A stretch of DNA of 42,803 nucleotides from Bdellovibrio sp. ArHS. Its GTDB lineage: Bacteria > Bdellovibrionota > Bdellovibrionia > Bdellovibrionales > Bdellovibrionaceae. Under the pieces are notes generated by a model, which searched no databases, was not told where the DNA came from, and saw only the letters and a program-made list of their open reading frames with translations. Within the stretch, counting starts at the first letter, position 1, and every line of letters begins with the position of its first letter. A program made the position numbers and the translations under genes. The stretch spans positions 1 through 42,803 of the forward strand of contig NZ_JTEV01000027.1 in NCBI RefSeq assembly GCF_000786105.1. The letters are read 5' to 3'. Positions 1-9,500 of the stretch are shown piece by piece.

Positions 1-57
1 ACTAAAAGCAGACTGCTTGCTTTTTTCGGTTCTTGCTTGATACTGTTAGACACCATT

Positions 58-133
58 GCAGTCGTAGTTCAATGGATAGAGCACTTGGCTTCGAACCAAG
101 GGGTTGCAGGTTCGAGTCCTGCCGACTGCACCA
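58..133 (+). tRNA. tRNA-Arg (anticodon TCG)
   Basis: A complete 76-nt cloverleaf is visible. The acceptor stem gcagtcg (58-64) pairs with cgactgc (123-129), followed by discriminator A130 and an encoded CCA. The anticodon stem cttgg/ccaag encloses loop cttcgaa, which gives anticodon TCG and decodes the Arg codon CGA. The T arm is gcagg-ttcgagt-cctgc. The gene stands alone, with no adjacent tRNA, integrase or direct repeat that would mark it as an attachment site. Confidence 0.97.
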
Positions 134-322
134 TTTTTTATCGCGATTCTAGTTTTTCTAAATAGCAAACCAATATCAATGTAAATAAAATAACGGGCGA
201 ATGCTGGATTGAATTGGGCTTCAATCACGCTGAATACTTCCACCTCTTTTGCATGGACATGGATTAAGGGGCGGCACTATCATTGCGGGGTGCAATAATG
301 CATCTGTGCTGAGAGGATGCCG

Positions 323-1663
323 ATGAAAAGTATTAAAATAGCATGGTGGTTGAGCCTTCTTGTTCTAAGTACCGCTTGGCTCATGGTTGAACCTGGCGTT
401 TTCACCACCAACGAATTCATTCCCCTAAGAAATCTGTTAGTTCAATATAGTGGTGCTCTTGCGATGGGCTGGATGAGTTTGGCCATGCTGCTGGCGGCAC
501 GGCCGAAGTTTGCTGAAGCTTGGTTCGGCGGTCTTGATAAGATGTATCGCTTTCACAAGTGGCTAGGAATAAGCGTCGCCGTGATCAGTGTCTTCCACTG
601 GTTTATGAGCAAAGCACCGAAGTGGGCGGTGGCTCTCGGACTCCTTGAGCGTCGTCAAAGAGGTCCTCGCCCCGAAGCCGCGAATCAGATCGAACAATGG
701 TTTTCCGGGTATCGTGGTTTGGCAGAGTCTATCGGTGAATGGATGTTTTATGGAACGCTGATCCTCATCCTGATTGCGCTCGTAAAAAAGATCTCTTATC
801 GGTCGTTTTATAAAACCCATCGCCTCTTTGCTCTCGTCTATCTTGGCCTCGTTTTTCATACTGTTATCCTGACGAAATTTTCGTATTGGACTTCGCCCGT
901 GGGTCTAATCCTGTTGCCGCTTTTAATGGGAGGTGTCGTTGCCGCCGTTCTTTCGCTCTTCAAAAAAATCGGCTTCAGTCGCCAAGGGCACGGAATCATC
1001 GAGCACATCGAATATTATCCAGGCGTCAATACACTCGAAGTTGGTATCAAAGATCTTCAGGGATGGAGGGGGCATCAACCTGGCCAATTTGCTTTTGTGA
1101 CCTCGGATGCGGCTGAAGGTGCACACCCGTTTACGATAGCCTCCTCGTGGCGAGAGAGCGACGCCAAGATTACTTTCATCGTGAAAGAGTTGGGTGACTA
1201 CACGGCAAGCCTCAAGGAGGCACTTCATGTCGGACAAAAGATGCGGATAGAGGGCCCCTATGGCTGCTTTACTTTCGATGACGATCGCTCTACGCAAGTG
1301 TGGATTGGGGGAGGCATCGGCATCACCCCCTTTGTCGCACGGATGAAATTTCTTGCTGAAAACAAAGCTTCTTTTCCTCAAACCATTTATCTGTTTCACT
1401 CAACGGGCCAGGCAGACGAAAGTGCCCTGGCCAAGCTGACGGCTGATGCAAAAGCGGCCGGGGTTCACCTGCATATCTTCGTTGATGTCCGGGGTGATCG
1501 TCTGACTGGCGAAAAAATCCGCGAACTCGTAAAAAACTGGCGGGAGTCGAGCTTCTGGTTCTGTGGTCCCGTGGGACTTGGGAATGCATTGAAAGCAGAT
1601 TTTGCGACGGCAGGAGAAGCCATCGATAGTCGCTTCCATCAGGAACTCTTCAACATGCGATAG
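323..1663 (+). CDS. NOX/ferric-reductase-like transmembrane flavocytochrome
   Basis: This is a membrane flavocytochrome that should pass electrons from NAD(P)H through FAD and two hemes across the membrane, to ferric iron, oxygen or another acceptor. From the upstream in-frame ATG at 317, the N-terminal half carries several hydrophobic helices with His80/His94 and His168/His181, the paired heme-ligand spacing of the ferric reductase/NADPH oxidase family. The C-terminal half has the FAD motif HPFTI (270-274), the nucleotide motif GGGIGITPF (331-339) and a late CGP motif. ATG 323 is preferred because gagagg (311-316) lies 6 nt before it but directly touches ATG 317. The gene is monocistronic, followed by a hairpin. 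The family is clear; the physiological acceptor is not. Confidence 0.85.
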   Translation: MKSIKIAWWLSLLVLSTAWLMVEPGVFTTNEFIPLRNLLVQYSGALAMGWMSLAMLLAARPKFAEAWFGGLDKMYRFHKWLGISVAVISVFHWFMSKAPKWAVALGLLERRQRGPRPEAANQIEQWFSGYRGLAESIGEWMFYGTLILILIALVKKISYRSFYKTHRLFALVYLGLVFHTVILTKFSYWTSPVGLILLPLLMGGVVAAVLSLFKKIGFSRQGHGIIEHIEYYPGVNTLEVGIKDLQGWRGHQPGQFAFVTSDAAEGAHPFTIASSWRESDAKITFIVKELGDYTASLKEALHVGQKMRIEGPYGCFTFDDDRSTQVWIGGGIGITPFVARMKFLAENKASFPQTIYLFHSTGQADESALAKLTADAKAAGVHLHIFVDVRGDRLTGEKIRELVKNWRESSFWFCGPVGLGNALKADFATAGEAIDSRFHQELFNMR

Positions 1664-1702
1664 GTCGCCAAGCGGGTCGACCTCTGTGTCGCTTTGGGCG
1701 AC
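1664..1702 (+). terminator. hairpin after flavocytochrome gene, possible terminator
   Basis: gtcgcc-aagcg (1664-1674) can pair with cgctt-tg-ggcgac (1690-1702), giving an 11-bp stem with a 2-nt bulge just after the stop codon. There is no clear T-run, so intrinsic termination is uncertain. Confidence 0.4.
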
Positions 1703-1743
1703 TCAGAATTCTCAAGAGTTCTCTTATTCTGGATTTAAGGTGA

Positions 1744-1751
1744 GCCGATAA
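1744..1751 (+). promoter_or_regulatory. sigma-28-like -10 element GCCGATAA
   Basis: An exact match to the FliA (sigma-28) -10 consensus GCCGATAA lies 19 bp before the lipoprotein ATG at 1771. The expected TAAA at a 15-nt spacer is only TATT (1725-1728), so the -35 side is weak. It could also act as a loose sigma-70 -10 (GATAAA). Confidence 0.35.
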
Positions 1752-1770
1752 ATTCAGGAAGGGGATCATC

Positions 1771-3948
1771 ATGAGAATATCTTTGTTATTTTTGGCCATT
1801 GCTGGTTTGACGATGTCTTTTCAGAACTGTGGTCAGAGTTCGATGGATTCAACTTCTTTCGAGAGTGCCGACTCTGCAAGTGAAGCGTATCGGAGCATGG
1901 CTTCTTCGGCCGCGCCCACGTTGGATAACTTGTGGAAGGGGGAGGCTTACTTTCGGCCCTACAGAAAGACGGTTTTTAGTTCGAACTCTGAATTCGCAGA
2001 TGGGGATCCCTCAAAAGTTTTTGTAAAAGACGGCGTTTGGTATGCCGTGGTTCGCAGTCAGTATCATACTTCAAACTCCACTTGCGGGACGCGCATTGCT
2101 TCTGTTTTATACGCCTCTTACGACAAAGGAATCACGTGGTCGCAAAGACAGGTGGTCGCCGATCCGGGCAACCAGTCTTCGATGTGCGCGCACGTGGATG
2201 GCTCGATCTATTACGAGGCTGCGGAAAAAACCTGGTACTATCTAGGCCAGTGTCTTTCCCTCAAAAGACGCTGGGATCTTTGTTTATACACGCGCAACGC
2301 CGCAGATCCAATGGGCAGTTGGCAAGCCAGTTCGCGTAATCCCGTTGTGAAAAGTCAGGATCTTTGGTCGCAGATCTGCAGAAGTTCCGGAGCCTGTCCA
2401 ACCACGACAAGTGAAGAGGGAACTCCGCAAATCGTGAGTCGTTCCAATGGGTGGTTTTATGTCACCTTCCATGGGTTTAAAGATGGAATGGGATATCGAG
2501 GGATGGCGAAGACCCAAGATTTTTCGACGTGGGTGACGACGGACGCAGATCTTTCGCGGGGACCGTTGTTTAAGGCCAGCCATTGTCAGGGAGCGGTGCC
2601 TGGTTGTATTGGTGCGGGTTATGCCTCTATTTTGAGTGAGGGCTCTTACAACTATCAATTGATTGAAACGCCAACGGTCAGTCTGGCGTGTACCCAGGGG
2701 CAGCGATGGCCGTTTCTTTTGACTCGAACTGCGAATCTCTATGCGCAGTCAGTGACGTGGCAGACCTTGGCGAACAAAGCCTTTATCGAAAATTCGCTGC
2801 CGGGGCCCATAGGATGTCATCTTCAATACGCGCATCTGTTTAAAGATGGTGCGGAAATTTATTTGGGCGTGAGCTACTATACCGATACAGGCGATTGGTA
2901 TCCTTATGGACTCTATAAGTTGGAGTGGAATGGAACGCCTCTTCAAGACATTCCTTCTTTAAATGAACTGACGCGCATTCGTTTTCTGGGTGTTGATATC
3001 TCGGGCGGCGGTACCAATACCGGTTCTGGTTCTGGCGGACCGCCTTCTTCCGGTGGCAGTGCAGGTTCGCAAACCACCTTTCAAGCAGAAACGGAATTAA
3101 ATCATCAGATCGGCTATCTGGATGGTTTGGGATGGGCTGTGAATACGGCCTCCAATCCGCGGAAGGGTTATCTCAGTTATGGTCCCTACAAATCTTTTCC
3201 GGCAACAGTGAGCTCGGTGGATTTTTATTTGATGGTCGATAATAACAGTGCTGACAACGCGGTGGTCGCTTCTCTCGATGTGCATGATGCGACGGCGGGG
3301 CAGATTCTGGGAAAAAAAGACATCACTCGAAAAGAGTTTTTGGCGCCCCGCCAATATCAGAAGTTCTCTGTTCCAGTCTCTTTACAAGGGCGGGAAAACC
3401 ATCTGCTTGAAGCTCGCACCTACAGTCATGGTGTTTCGTATCTGAATATTGACGGAGTGATTTTTAGTTCCCCAGCCAGTGTGATACCGACACCTTCGCC
3501 AAGTCCAACACCTGTCGAGCCGCCACCGCCTGCGCCTTCGGAGAAGATTGTCTTTGAAGGCGAGGGGACAGGTGTTTTTCAGCATCAGTTGGGTTATGCT
3601 GATGGCAATGGCTGGTCGGCAAACACCGCTTCAAGTCCGCGTTCGGGATACCTTGCCTATGGACCTTATGCGACTTTGGCGGGAAAAAGCCGCGCCGATT
3701 TTTATCTTTTAGTGGATAACAACAGCGCGGACAATCTGGTGGTCGTCGTCATTGATATTCGGGATGCGACGACAGGCGAAGTGCTGGCGCGAAAAGAAAT
3801 TCGTCGCAAAGAATTTCCAGGGCCTTATATCTATGGGGCTTTCTCTTTGTCCTTTTCGACGGCGGGAAGAGATACGCATTTATTCGAAACTCGCGTCTAC
3901 ACTCAAGGTGTTTCTTACGTGAAGTTTGATGGAGTGGTGATTAATTAA
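1771..3948 (+). CDS. sialidase-like propeller lipoprotein with two C-terminal repeat modules
   Basis: A 725-aa predicted secreted lipoprotein. The signal peptide ends in SFQNC with Cys20 as lipidation site; Asn at -1 is unusual for a lipobox. Residues about 50-405 resemble five-bladed or sialidase/GH43-type propellers and contain one perfect Asp-box, SYDKGITW (116-123). A Gly/Ser-rich linker (about 410-432) leads to a first module of about 130 aa, then a Pro-rich linker, then a second homologous module ending at the C-terminus. Both modules share NHQ/QHQ-x-GY-DG, YGPY and VDNNSADN motifs, suggesting carbohydrate-binding domains. ATG 1771 has a strong RBS (aggaagggg). The 3' end overlaps the convergent gene by 8 bp. 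A glycan-binding or hydrolysing role is inferred; no catalytic residues were assigned. Confidence 0.7.
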   Translation: MRISLLFLAIAGLTMSFQNCGQSSMDSTSFESADSASEAYRSMASSAAPTLDNLWKGEAYFRPYRKTVFSSNSEFADGDPSKVFVKDGVWYAVVRSQYHTSNSTCGTRIASVLYASYDKGITWSQRQVVADPGNQSSMCAHVDGSIYYEAAEKTWYYLGQCLSLKRRWDLCLYTRNAADPMGSWQASSRNPVVKSQDLWSQICRSSGACPTTTSEEGTPQIVSRSNGWFYVTFHGFKDGMGYRGMAKTQDFSTWVTTDADLSRGPLFKASHCQGAVPGCIGAGYASILSEGSYNYQLIETPTVSLACTQGQRWPFLLTRTANLYAQSVTWQTLANKAFIENSLPGPIGCHLQYAHLFKDGAEIYLGVSYYTDTGDWYPYGLYKLEWNGTPLQDIPSLNELTRIRFLGVDISGGGTNTGSGSGGPPSSGGSAGSQTTFQAETELNHQIGYLDGLGWAVNTASNPRKGYLSYGPYKSFPATVSSVDFYLMVDNNSADNAVVASLDVHDATAGQILGKKDITRKEFLAPRQYQKFSVPVSLQGRENHLLEARTYSHGVSYLNIDGVIFSSPASVIPTPSPSPTPVEPPPPAPSEKIVFEGEGTGVFQHQLGYADGNGWSANTASSPRSGYLAYGPYATLAGKSRADFYLLVDNNSADNLVVVVIDIRDATTGEVLARKEIRRKEFPGPYIYGAFSLSFSTAGRDTHLFETRVYTQGVSYVKFDGVVIN
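3073..3945 (+). repeat. two homologous modules of ~400 bp inside the lipoprotein gene
   Basis: The stretches at about 3073-3471 and 3541-3945 encode two diverged copies of one ~133-aa domain, separated by a Pro/Ser-rich linker (PTPSPSPTP, PPPPAP). Shared motifs in order are LGY/IGY-DG-GW, NTAS-PR-GYL-YGPY, DFYL-VDNNSADN, RKEF and GVSY-DGV. This is an internal domain duplication, not a mobile repeat. Confidence 0.85.
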
Positions 3949-5098
3949 AACAAGCATTCGCGCGCACGGACTCAAAGCGGGGGTCTTGGATAATAGCGCC
4001 GTGGCCGTTGATTTCGGTGCCTTCGCGGTCGCGATAGGGGGCCCCTGAGACTTCGACCCAATGGGTGTTTTTAACCAGGCCCATGTATTGAAAGCTGGTG
4101 ATGAAGTTGCTGTAGGCACTATCGTCGATAGACAAAGCGGCCTTCATATTGGTGATGGGGGTTGCCGGGTGGGCTCTTTCTGTGAACCAGTCGGCGATCG
4201 GCGCGACAGGGGAAACCAAGTCGGCGATGTCGTAGGGGCCGCCCAGAAAACAGGCGCGACGGACTTGCACCCATAAAGCAATAAAGTAAGCATGGCCTGA
4301 ACCTTGCGAATGGCCACCGATGTTCAATGCGGAATAGTTGATGGCACCGGCCTTGGTTAAGGGAATTGGCAAAAAGACATTTGCAGAAATCAGATGGGCG
4401 CTTAATTTACGAAGACGCTGTTCAATGCTATCGGCAAGTGGTGTGTCGGCGTAGGGAAAAACATCCTGCCCCGTGATTTTTTCTTTGCGCAGAAGACCCG
4501 CACAGTTATTAAAATTTTTGTAGGTCATGCAGACATCTTCATTGACCATAAAACGATTATCATAGGCAAGTTGCACGACGATGAAGCCTTTCTTCATGCC
4601 CTCTTCCAGTAAAATGTCATTGTCAAACTTAGCTGTCCAAGGATTGTAGGGACGTCCGTAAGAGCCCACAAAATGAAGATAGGTTCCTTGAATTTCAGTC
4701 CCCGTGGGCGGAAAGCCGATGGCGTGATAACCAAAGCCAAACCGCTGATCGGCAAGTGTTCCCGTACCATAAATATCACGGGCGGAGGGATCGATGCGAC
4801 TGGGTTTGATGGCGCAGAAAAGACCATAAAGCCCGGCTTTGGCGACATCACAAATCGTCGCGGAAGGTTGCACATAGAATGCGTTTTCAGACGGTGGTAC
4901 TGGCTCACTGCCACTATCTGCGGGAGGATTTTCATCATCTGTCACCGGTTGTTCCGGGACCGGGTCCTTGCCCCCAGAAGAGGGTGGGCTTTCCATGACG
5001 GTGGTGAAGCCGCCGGAAGAGCAGTTGGTGAAACCCACCATCAAAAAATTCAGAATAAGAACGGAGAGGGCGCAGCCTCTCCATTTTTGCAAGTTCAT
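3941..5098 (-). CDS. alpha/beta-hydrolase-like lipoprotein
   Basis: A 385-aa secreted lipoprotein. The signal peptide ends in GFTNC (Cys26), again with Asn at -1, and is followed by a Pro/Glu/Asp-rich linker typical of a tether. The body contains GHSQGSG, a classic nucleophile elbow with Ser264, within a fold of hydrophobic strands, and a GHG motif near the C-terminus that could supply the catalytic His. It is probably a serine esterase or related hydrolase; the substrate is unknown. The start is placed at ATG 5098, one base after the stop of the upstream Cys-rich gene, which implies translational coupling. It is the last gene of the 9855-3941 unit. The stop lies within the convergent sialidase-like gene. 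Confidence 0.7.
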   Translation of the reverse strand: MNLQKWRGCALSVLILNFLMVGFTNCSSGGFTTVMESPPSSGGKDPVPEQPVTDDENPPADSGSEPVPPSENAFYVQPSATICDVAKAGLYGLFCAIKPSRIDPSARDIYGTGTLADQRFGFGYHAIGFPPTGTEIQGTYLHFVGSYGRPYNPWTAKFDNDILLEEGMKKGFIVVQLAYDNRFMVNEDVCMTYKNFNNCAGLLRKEKITGQDVFPYADTPLADSIEQRLRKLSAHLISANVFLPIPLTKAGAINYSALNIGGHSQGSGHAYFIALWVQVRRACFLGGPYDIADLVSPVAPIADWFTERAHPATPITNMKAALSIDDSAYSNFITSFQYMGLVKNTHWVEVSGAPYRDREGTEINGHGAIIQDPRFESVRANACFN

Positions 5099-5099
5099 C

Positions 5100-5327
5100 T
5101 TACCCCACACCTTTTTTCTTTTTCATTGCTTGAATGATTTTTTCTTTACAGGCTTGCGATAAATTTTCTCGATTGTCTTTAAGACATTTTTTTATCCGGC
5201 CATCTCCAGGTTGGACGTCGGGACAGAGCTTTTTTACATCTTCTTGGCATGGGCCGTCGCCTTGCGCGAGAGCGACTCCTGTGGTTAATAAATTGATCAA
5301 GGCAAGTAATAGGATTTTTTTCTTCAT
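5100..5327 (-). CDS. small secreted Cys-rich repeat protein (GLG1/Cys_rich_FGFR type)
   Basis: A 75-aa protein with an N-terminal signal peptide ending about ALAQG. The mature part contains PCQEDVKKLCPDV, GDGRIKKCL and LSQACKEKI, the four-Cys pattern of the cysteine-rich repeat found in Golgi apparatus protein 1 and in short bacterial exported proteins. It ends in a Lys-rich tail. ATG 5327 has RBS aaaggggga just upstream; longer in-frame extensions lack a signal peptide at the N-terminus. It is probably periplasmic or secreted and disulfide-bonded. It sits between two lipoprotein genes in a tight unit, with gaps of 16 and 1 bp. Function unknown. Confidence 0.75.
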   Translation of the reverse strand: MKKKILLLALINLLTTGVALAQGDGPCQEDVKKLCPDVQPGDGRIKKCLKDNRENLSQACKEKIIQAMKKKKGVG

Positions 5328-5343
5328 TGTTCCCCCTTTGATT

Positions 5344-5586
5344 CTATTGGTAAAAAACGGCCTGTATTTCGTAGTCATTCGCCAGACTTTTATTTTCTGT
5401 GATCTCTCCAAAAGCAGCTTGCACTTGATATTTGCCGGAATGACTTGTCGCAATTTCCGCGACAACTAAATCCGGTGTCAGACGAGGTTCCAGCGCAAAA
5501 GTTTGCGAGTCGCCGCTAAAGATGTGTGCTTCCATTGAGCAGGCAGTCAGTCCTAGAAATGCGATTAAAAGAAAAAGTTCTTTCAT
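5344..5586 (-). CDS. small lipoprotein, unknown function
   Basis: An 80-aa protein. The signal peptide ends in LTAC, a canonical lipobox with Cys16, and leaves a mature part of about 65 residues. It has no recognisable domain; the remainder alternates hydrophobic and polar residues as in a small beta-rich domain. RBS aaggga precedes ATG 5586. It starts 8 bp after the prepilin-like gene stop, so cotranscription is likely. It may be an accessory factor for export or anchoring of the neighbouring fibre or pilin-like protein, but this is guilt by association only. Confidence 0.65.
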   Translation of the reverse strand: MKELFLLIAFLGLTACSMEAHIFSGDSQTFALEPRLTPDLVVAEIATSHSGKYQVQAAFGEITENKSLANDYEIQAVFYQ

Positions 5587-5594
5587 ATGTTCCC

Positions 5595-6503
5595 TTATTT
5601 AAAACACGTACAACGAATTGAGGGGGGGCCGCTGACAGCGTTGCACTCTGACAAGACCCCCGTGGTGAAACGAAACATCGGATATTCGGGCCCGGCATTG
5701 GTGGCGCGGCAAGCGCCACTGGCTGACATCTCGGCGGAACAATCCTGTCGGCACCACCGCGAGCAGGCGGTATTAGCAAAAAAGTAGTGAGGTCCATTGG
5801 CTACTTCGGGACAGCTGATCGCCGGCGAGGAGGCCGGCATATATTGATTCAGTGTCGAGATCTGAACGACATACCCAACCACGCTGGCGTTCGCAGAAAC
5901 ACAGCTGCTGACAGTGCGGGCCACTTTAGGCTTTGACGTGTCGACTTGGACGGGAAATTCAAACGAGATCGGCTTCAAAGCCCGTCGGCTGGATTCGGGT
6001 TTAAAAGACACCGTGAGCTTCGCCATCCACTCAAGCTTATTTCCGGCAAGATCCACATAACTTGTGGGACGCAGATCAGTCACTTGCACTTTGTCGATGA
6101 TGAGCCCCGAAGAGAGCACTTGATTCTCCCGAACGATGATTCCGTCAGTGGGACTGCAACCCGCTCGAATGCGTCGCAGATTTAAAGACTCGCTGCCATC
6201 TTCTCGGTTGGCATTGAAGCGCAGATTGGCGTCGTTCCAATTGTCCACGGTCAAATCGGGATTGAGCTGACAGGTGCAAAGATCAGGATTTTGAAATGTT
6301 AACATCAACTGATTTTTAAGATCCAAAGAGTTCGCTTTTTGTTCCAGAAATTGGAACTCGCGCTGTTGATTTACGACGACCGAGGCTGACACCGTCGCCA
6401 GAAAGCCAAGCAGGCCGAAGGCCATTAAAAGCTGTACGATGCCTTGACCACGCTCATCAAATTCTGGAAACGGCAAGTGTGATATTTGTCGAACTGGTTT
6501 CAT
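5595..6503 (-). CDS. prepilin-like Cys-rich secreted protein
   Basis: A 302-aa protein. The N-terminus has a 19-residue leader ending in ERG followed by QGIVQLLMAFGLLGFLAT, a hydrophobic helix resembling a type IV prepilin/pseudopilin signal cleaved after Gly19. The residue at mature position 5 is Gln rather than the usual Glu. The mature part holds 12 Cys, concentrated near the C-terminus (CSRWC, RQDC, RCTC), which points to disulfide bonding outside the cytoplasm. ATG 6503 is preferred over an upstream TTG at 6533, because aaagga precedes it and the leader then has normal length. It lies 37 bp downstream of the fibre gene and 8 bp upstream of a lipoprotein. Family not identified. Confidence 0.65.
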   Translation of the reverse strand: MKPVRQISHLPFPEFDERGQGIVQLLMAFGLLGFLATVSASVVVNQQREFQFLEQKANSLDLKNQLMLTFQNPDLCTCQLNPDLTVDNWNDANLRFNANREDGSESLNLRRIRAGCSPTDGIIVRENQVLSSGLIIDKVQVTDLRPTSYVDLAGNKLEWMAKLTVSFKPESSRRALKPISFEFPVQVDTSKPKVARTVSSCVSANASVVGYVVQISTLNQYMPASSPAISCPEVANGPHYFFANTACSRWCRQDCSAEMSASGACRATNAGPEYPMFRFTTGVLSECNAVSGPPSIRCTCFK

Positions 6504-6540
6504 CGTACCGATATCCTTTTCTTTAAAAGGCAAATTCCAA

Positions 6541-9500
6541 TTATCTTTCGCTCAGTGAATTCTCAATCCGCTCAAGGCGGGCTTTGAGTTCTTCGATTTC
6601 TTTTGTCTTGGCGGCATTTTCTTGTTCCAGGACTTTGACTCGCGCATTCGTTCCTAAGACTTTGTCATAAAGTTCTTTGACCGAGTTAATGACCAGATAA
6701 ATCAGACCGTTGTAATTCACGATTTTGATCTCGGTTTCATCGAGGTCTTCGGAATGAAGCTTGACGAACTTCTTCGTGACCAATTCGGGGGCGGTTTTTT
6801 CGACATCCTGGGCGATCACGCCAAGTTCAAGATTTTCGCTAGAGGGCTGACCGCCAAGACCGTTATAGCGATAGTATTTGGGAGCGATTCCCTGCAAAGC
6901 CTCAAGGCCCAATTTAAAAGGCTGGATGTCTGTTTTTAAGCGTTCATCTGAAGCACAAGTTCCGCCGACGACGCCGACCCCGGCGCGATAGCAAGTGGTG
7001 GTGTGAATATCCCCATCGACATTGAAAGCATAGGTCGCCGCAAGTTTTCCGACAGCGACGTTACCGCCGTTAGGGTTTAAAAACAGGGGATAGTTCGAAG
7101 AAAGATCGGTCGACATGGCATTTTGAATCCAGGCTCCGCCCGTGCCGGCATAGCCAAAATCCAATGTGGTAGTGCCGATGGCGGACAATCTTAAAAACGC
7201 CCCACTCTGGGTGGTTCCCGAGGTCGCCGGAGCAGCGTAGCTTCCACTTGTTACTTGCAGAGGCGCCGTGGGTGCGGTCGTGCTGACACCGACGCGCCCA
7301 GCAGGGTCGACAGTCAACGCTGCTTTGGTAATGCCAGAAGCATAGTTGTTGGAGGTTCCAAAGTGCATATAAGAACCTGCACCCGAGAACAGCACACCAA
7401 TTCTTGCCAAGGGGGCCGTGCTGGTATTGGCACGGAAATCGATTCCCGAAAAATCATTGGTGGATGTCGGTCCTCGCAGTGTCACACCCAAAGGCGTTGT
7501 GCCGATAAAACTTGTCACTCCAGCCGGGCCGGCGACGTCAAGTTTAGAGGCTGGCGAAGTCACCCCGATGCCGACGCTTCCGCCCGAGCCGTTCAGAATA
7601 ATGGGGCCCTTCGTGGCATGCGACGTGGAATCCAAAGTTAAATTTTCCGAAGCAGCGGTTCCACCGCTCAGCGTTTGTCCCCCGGAACGTCCCGCAAGGC
7701 GCGCGTACTGAGTAAACGTATCATTCGACAAAGCACTCCAGGTCGGGACACCAGAACCATTTGTCGTCAGCACGGAACTGTTCGCTGTGGCTAAGCCTGT
7801 CACGACGTTAGTTCCCGATGAGTACAGCAATTGATTGATCGTCGTTGTCGCAGGAAAAGTGGCTGTCGTCCAAGCGGGGCCTGTGACGGTCCACTGCAAA
7901 TGCGATCCCGTCGTCGAACCCCCAAGAGCTGTTAAGACGCCGGAACTGTCTGCGGTGATAACACTGTTGGTGCCCCATCCGGTGCCCGAGATTTTGGCGG
8001 CAAGTTGCGTTTGAATGTTGGCGGTGACACCAGAGAGATATCCAAGCTCAGTATCCGTCACCGTGGCGGCTGCGGGAAGTCCGGTGGCATTAGTAACAAG
8101 CACTTTGTTAGCTGAGAGCGCCGTGTGTTCAACGATCGATCCTGAATTTGAAATCATGATTCGATTGTTGTTCAGCGCCGTTGTGGAATTTGTACCACCC
8201 CGAGCGATCGGCAAAATTCCAGATGTCAGTTTTGCGACGTCTAAACTGGGAATCATCGCGGTGGGCAAAAGACCGCTGGCGTTCATTTTGGCAATTTTAT
8301 TGGCGTCCGCAACGCCGCCTGTGGTTCCTGCATTCAAAGTCAGCGTCGGGGTCGTTGAACCATTGGCGACGGTGATATCTGTATTTGCTGAGCTGACATT
8401 AGTCACCGTTCCAGAATCTGCCCAGGTCAGTTCAACATTGGCGCCGCTGACACCAGAGATCTTAAGCATCTGTCCCGCAGCTCCTTTGTCGACAGGAAGT
8501 TTAAGGACATAGTCATTGCTGAAGCCCGCAGAGGGGGCAGCGATGGAAGCATATTTTCCTATGCCATCATAAATTCGCACCAGTGAAAACACACCAGAAC
8601 CCGCAGTCACACTTTGAGTTGTGGAAATAGTGGCTGTTGTAGATATCGGCGTATTCCCGCTCAATCCCCCGGCGGCGGTCACCAGAGTACTTACGGACGA
8701 GCAGATCCAGCCATTTGCAACCGTCCAACTCAAGACCTGATCGGCGGCACAGGCTTTGTTGTAGAAGTTTGTGCCATTAGAAACGATCACACCACTATTG
8801 ACGGCCATAGCTCCTGCAAAGTCTAAATTGCTGACTCCGAACGGGGGAAGAACCGAGGCACTGATCTTTCCGCTGCCATCCAGTTGAACGATTTTGCCGG
8901 CAGTAGTTCCGGAATCTACTTCAAGGTTGTTTGAACCATTCACGCGCAGGCCGGTCCCGACCGACGCTTTTGCGAAGTTTTGCACAGTGGGATCATTTTC
9001 AACACCGACGCCGGACTCGTCGCCGCAGGCCCAAGTTCCTGAGATCATCTTCAGAATCTTTCCGTTCACACAGGTTAATCCGGAAAGCTGGCCGACCGGT
9101 GTGGGAATCGAAGTGATTTTTGACCACGGCAGATCCGCGATCGCACTGCCGGGCACAGAGTTATTGTGCAAAGAAGAACCGTCCTGCGAATCGTAAGTTT
9201 CAAACGCACTTCCATTCCAGCGCACGGTTTCTCCAGTTGCCGACGTTAAGCTGGAAAAAAAAGACTCGAGCAGGGACTGGGTGACTTGGGCTGCGGGATT
9301 TGTCTGAATGAAGTCATTTTCATCCTTGCCATTTAGTTTTTCAGAGTTCACGGCATAAGGAACAGCTCGCATGTTCAGGTCAACAACCAGATTGTCTCCC
9401 GCCAAAGAAGTTCTTAAACGCAGTTTGCGACTGTGCGTAGAGTTAGGAACGTAAGAACCTGCGTTGTCCAAGATATTGTTATCCGCATCCACGCATTTTA

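Noticed and set aside
46-243. 65-codon minus-strand ORF over the tRNA
   Set aside because: Its C-terminal half is the translated reverse of the tRNA-Arg, a well-known annotation artefact; no RBS.
281-300. Short inverted repeat attgc/gcaat before the flavocytochrome gene
   Set aside because: Only 5 bp per arm; could easily be chance.
923-1399. 158-codon antisense ORF within the flavocytochrome gene
   Set aside because: Lies opposite a clear gene and has no recognisable motif.
8015-8512. 165-codon ORF antisense to the fibre gene
   Set aside because: Low-complexity mirror of the fibre's Thr/Gly/Ala-rich coding sequence; no signal or domain.
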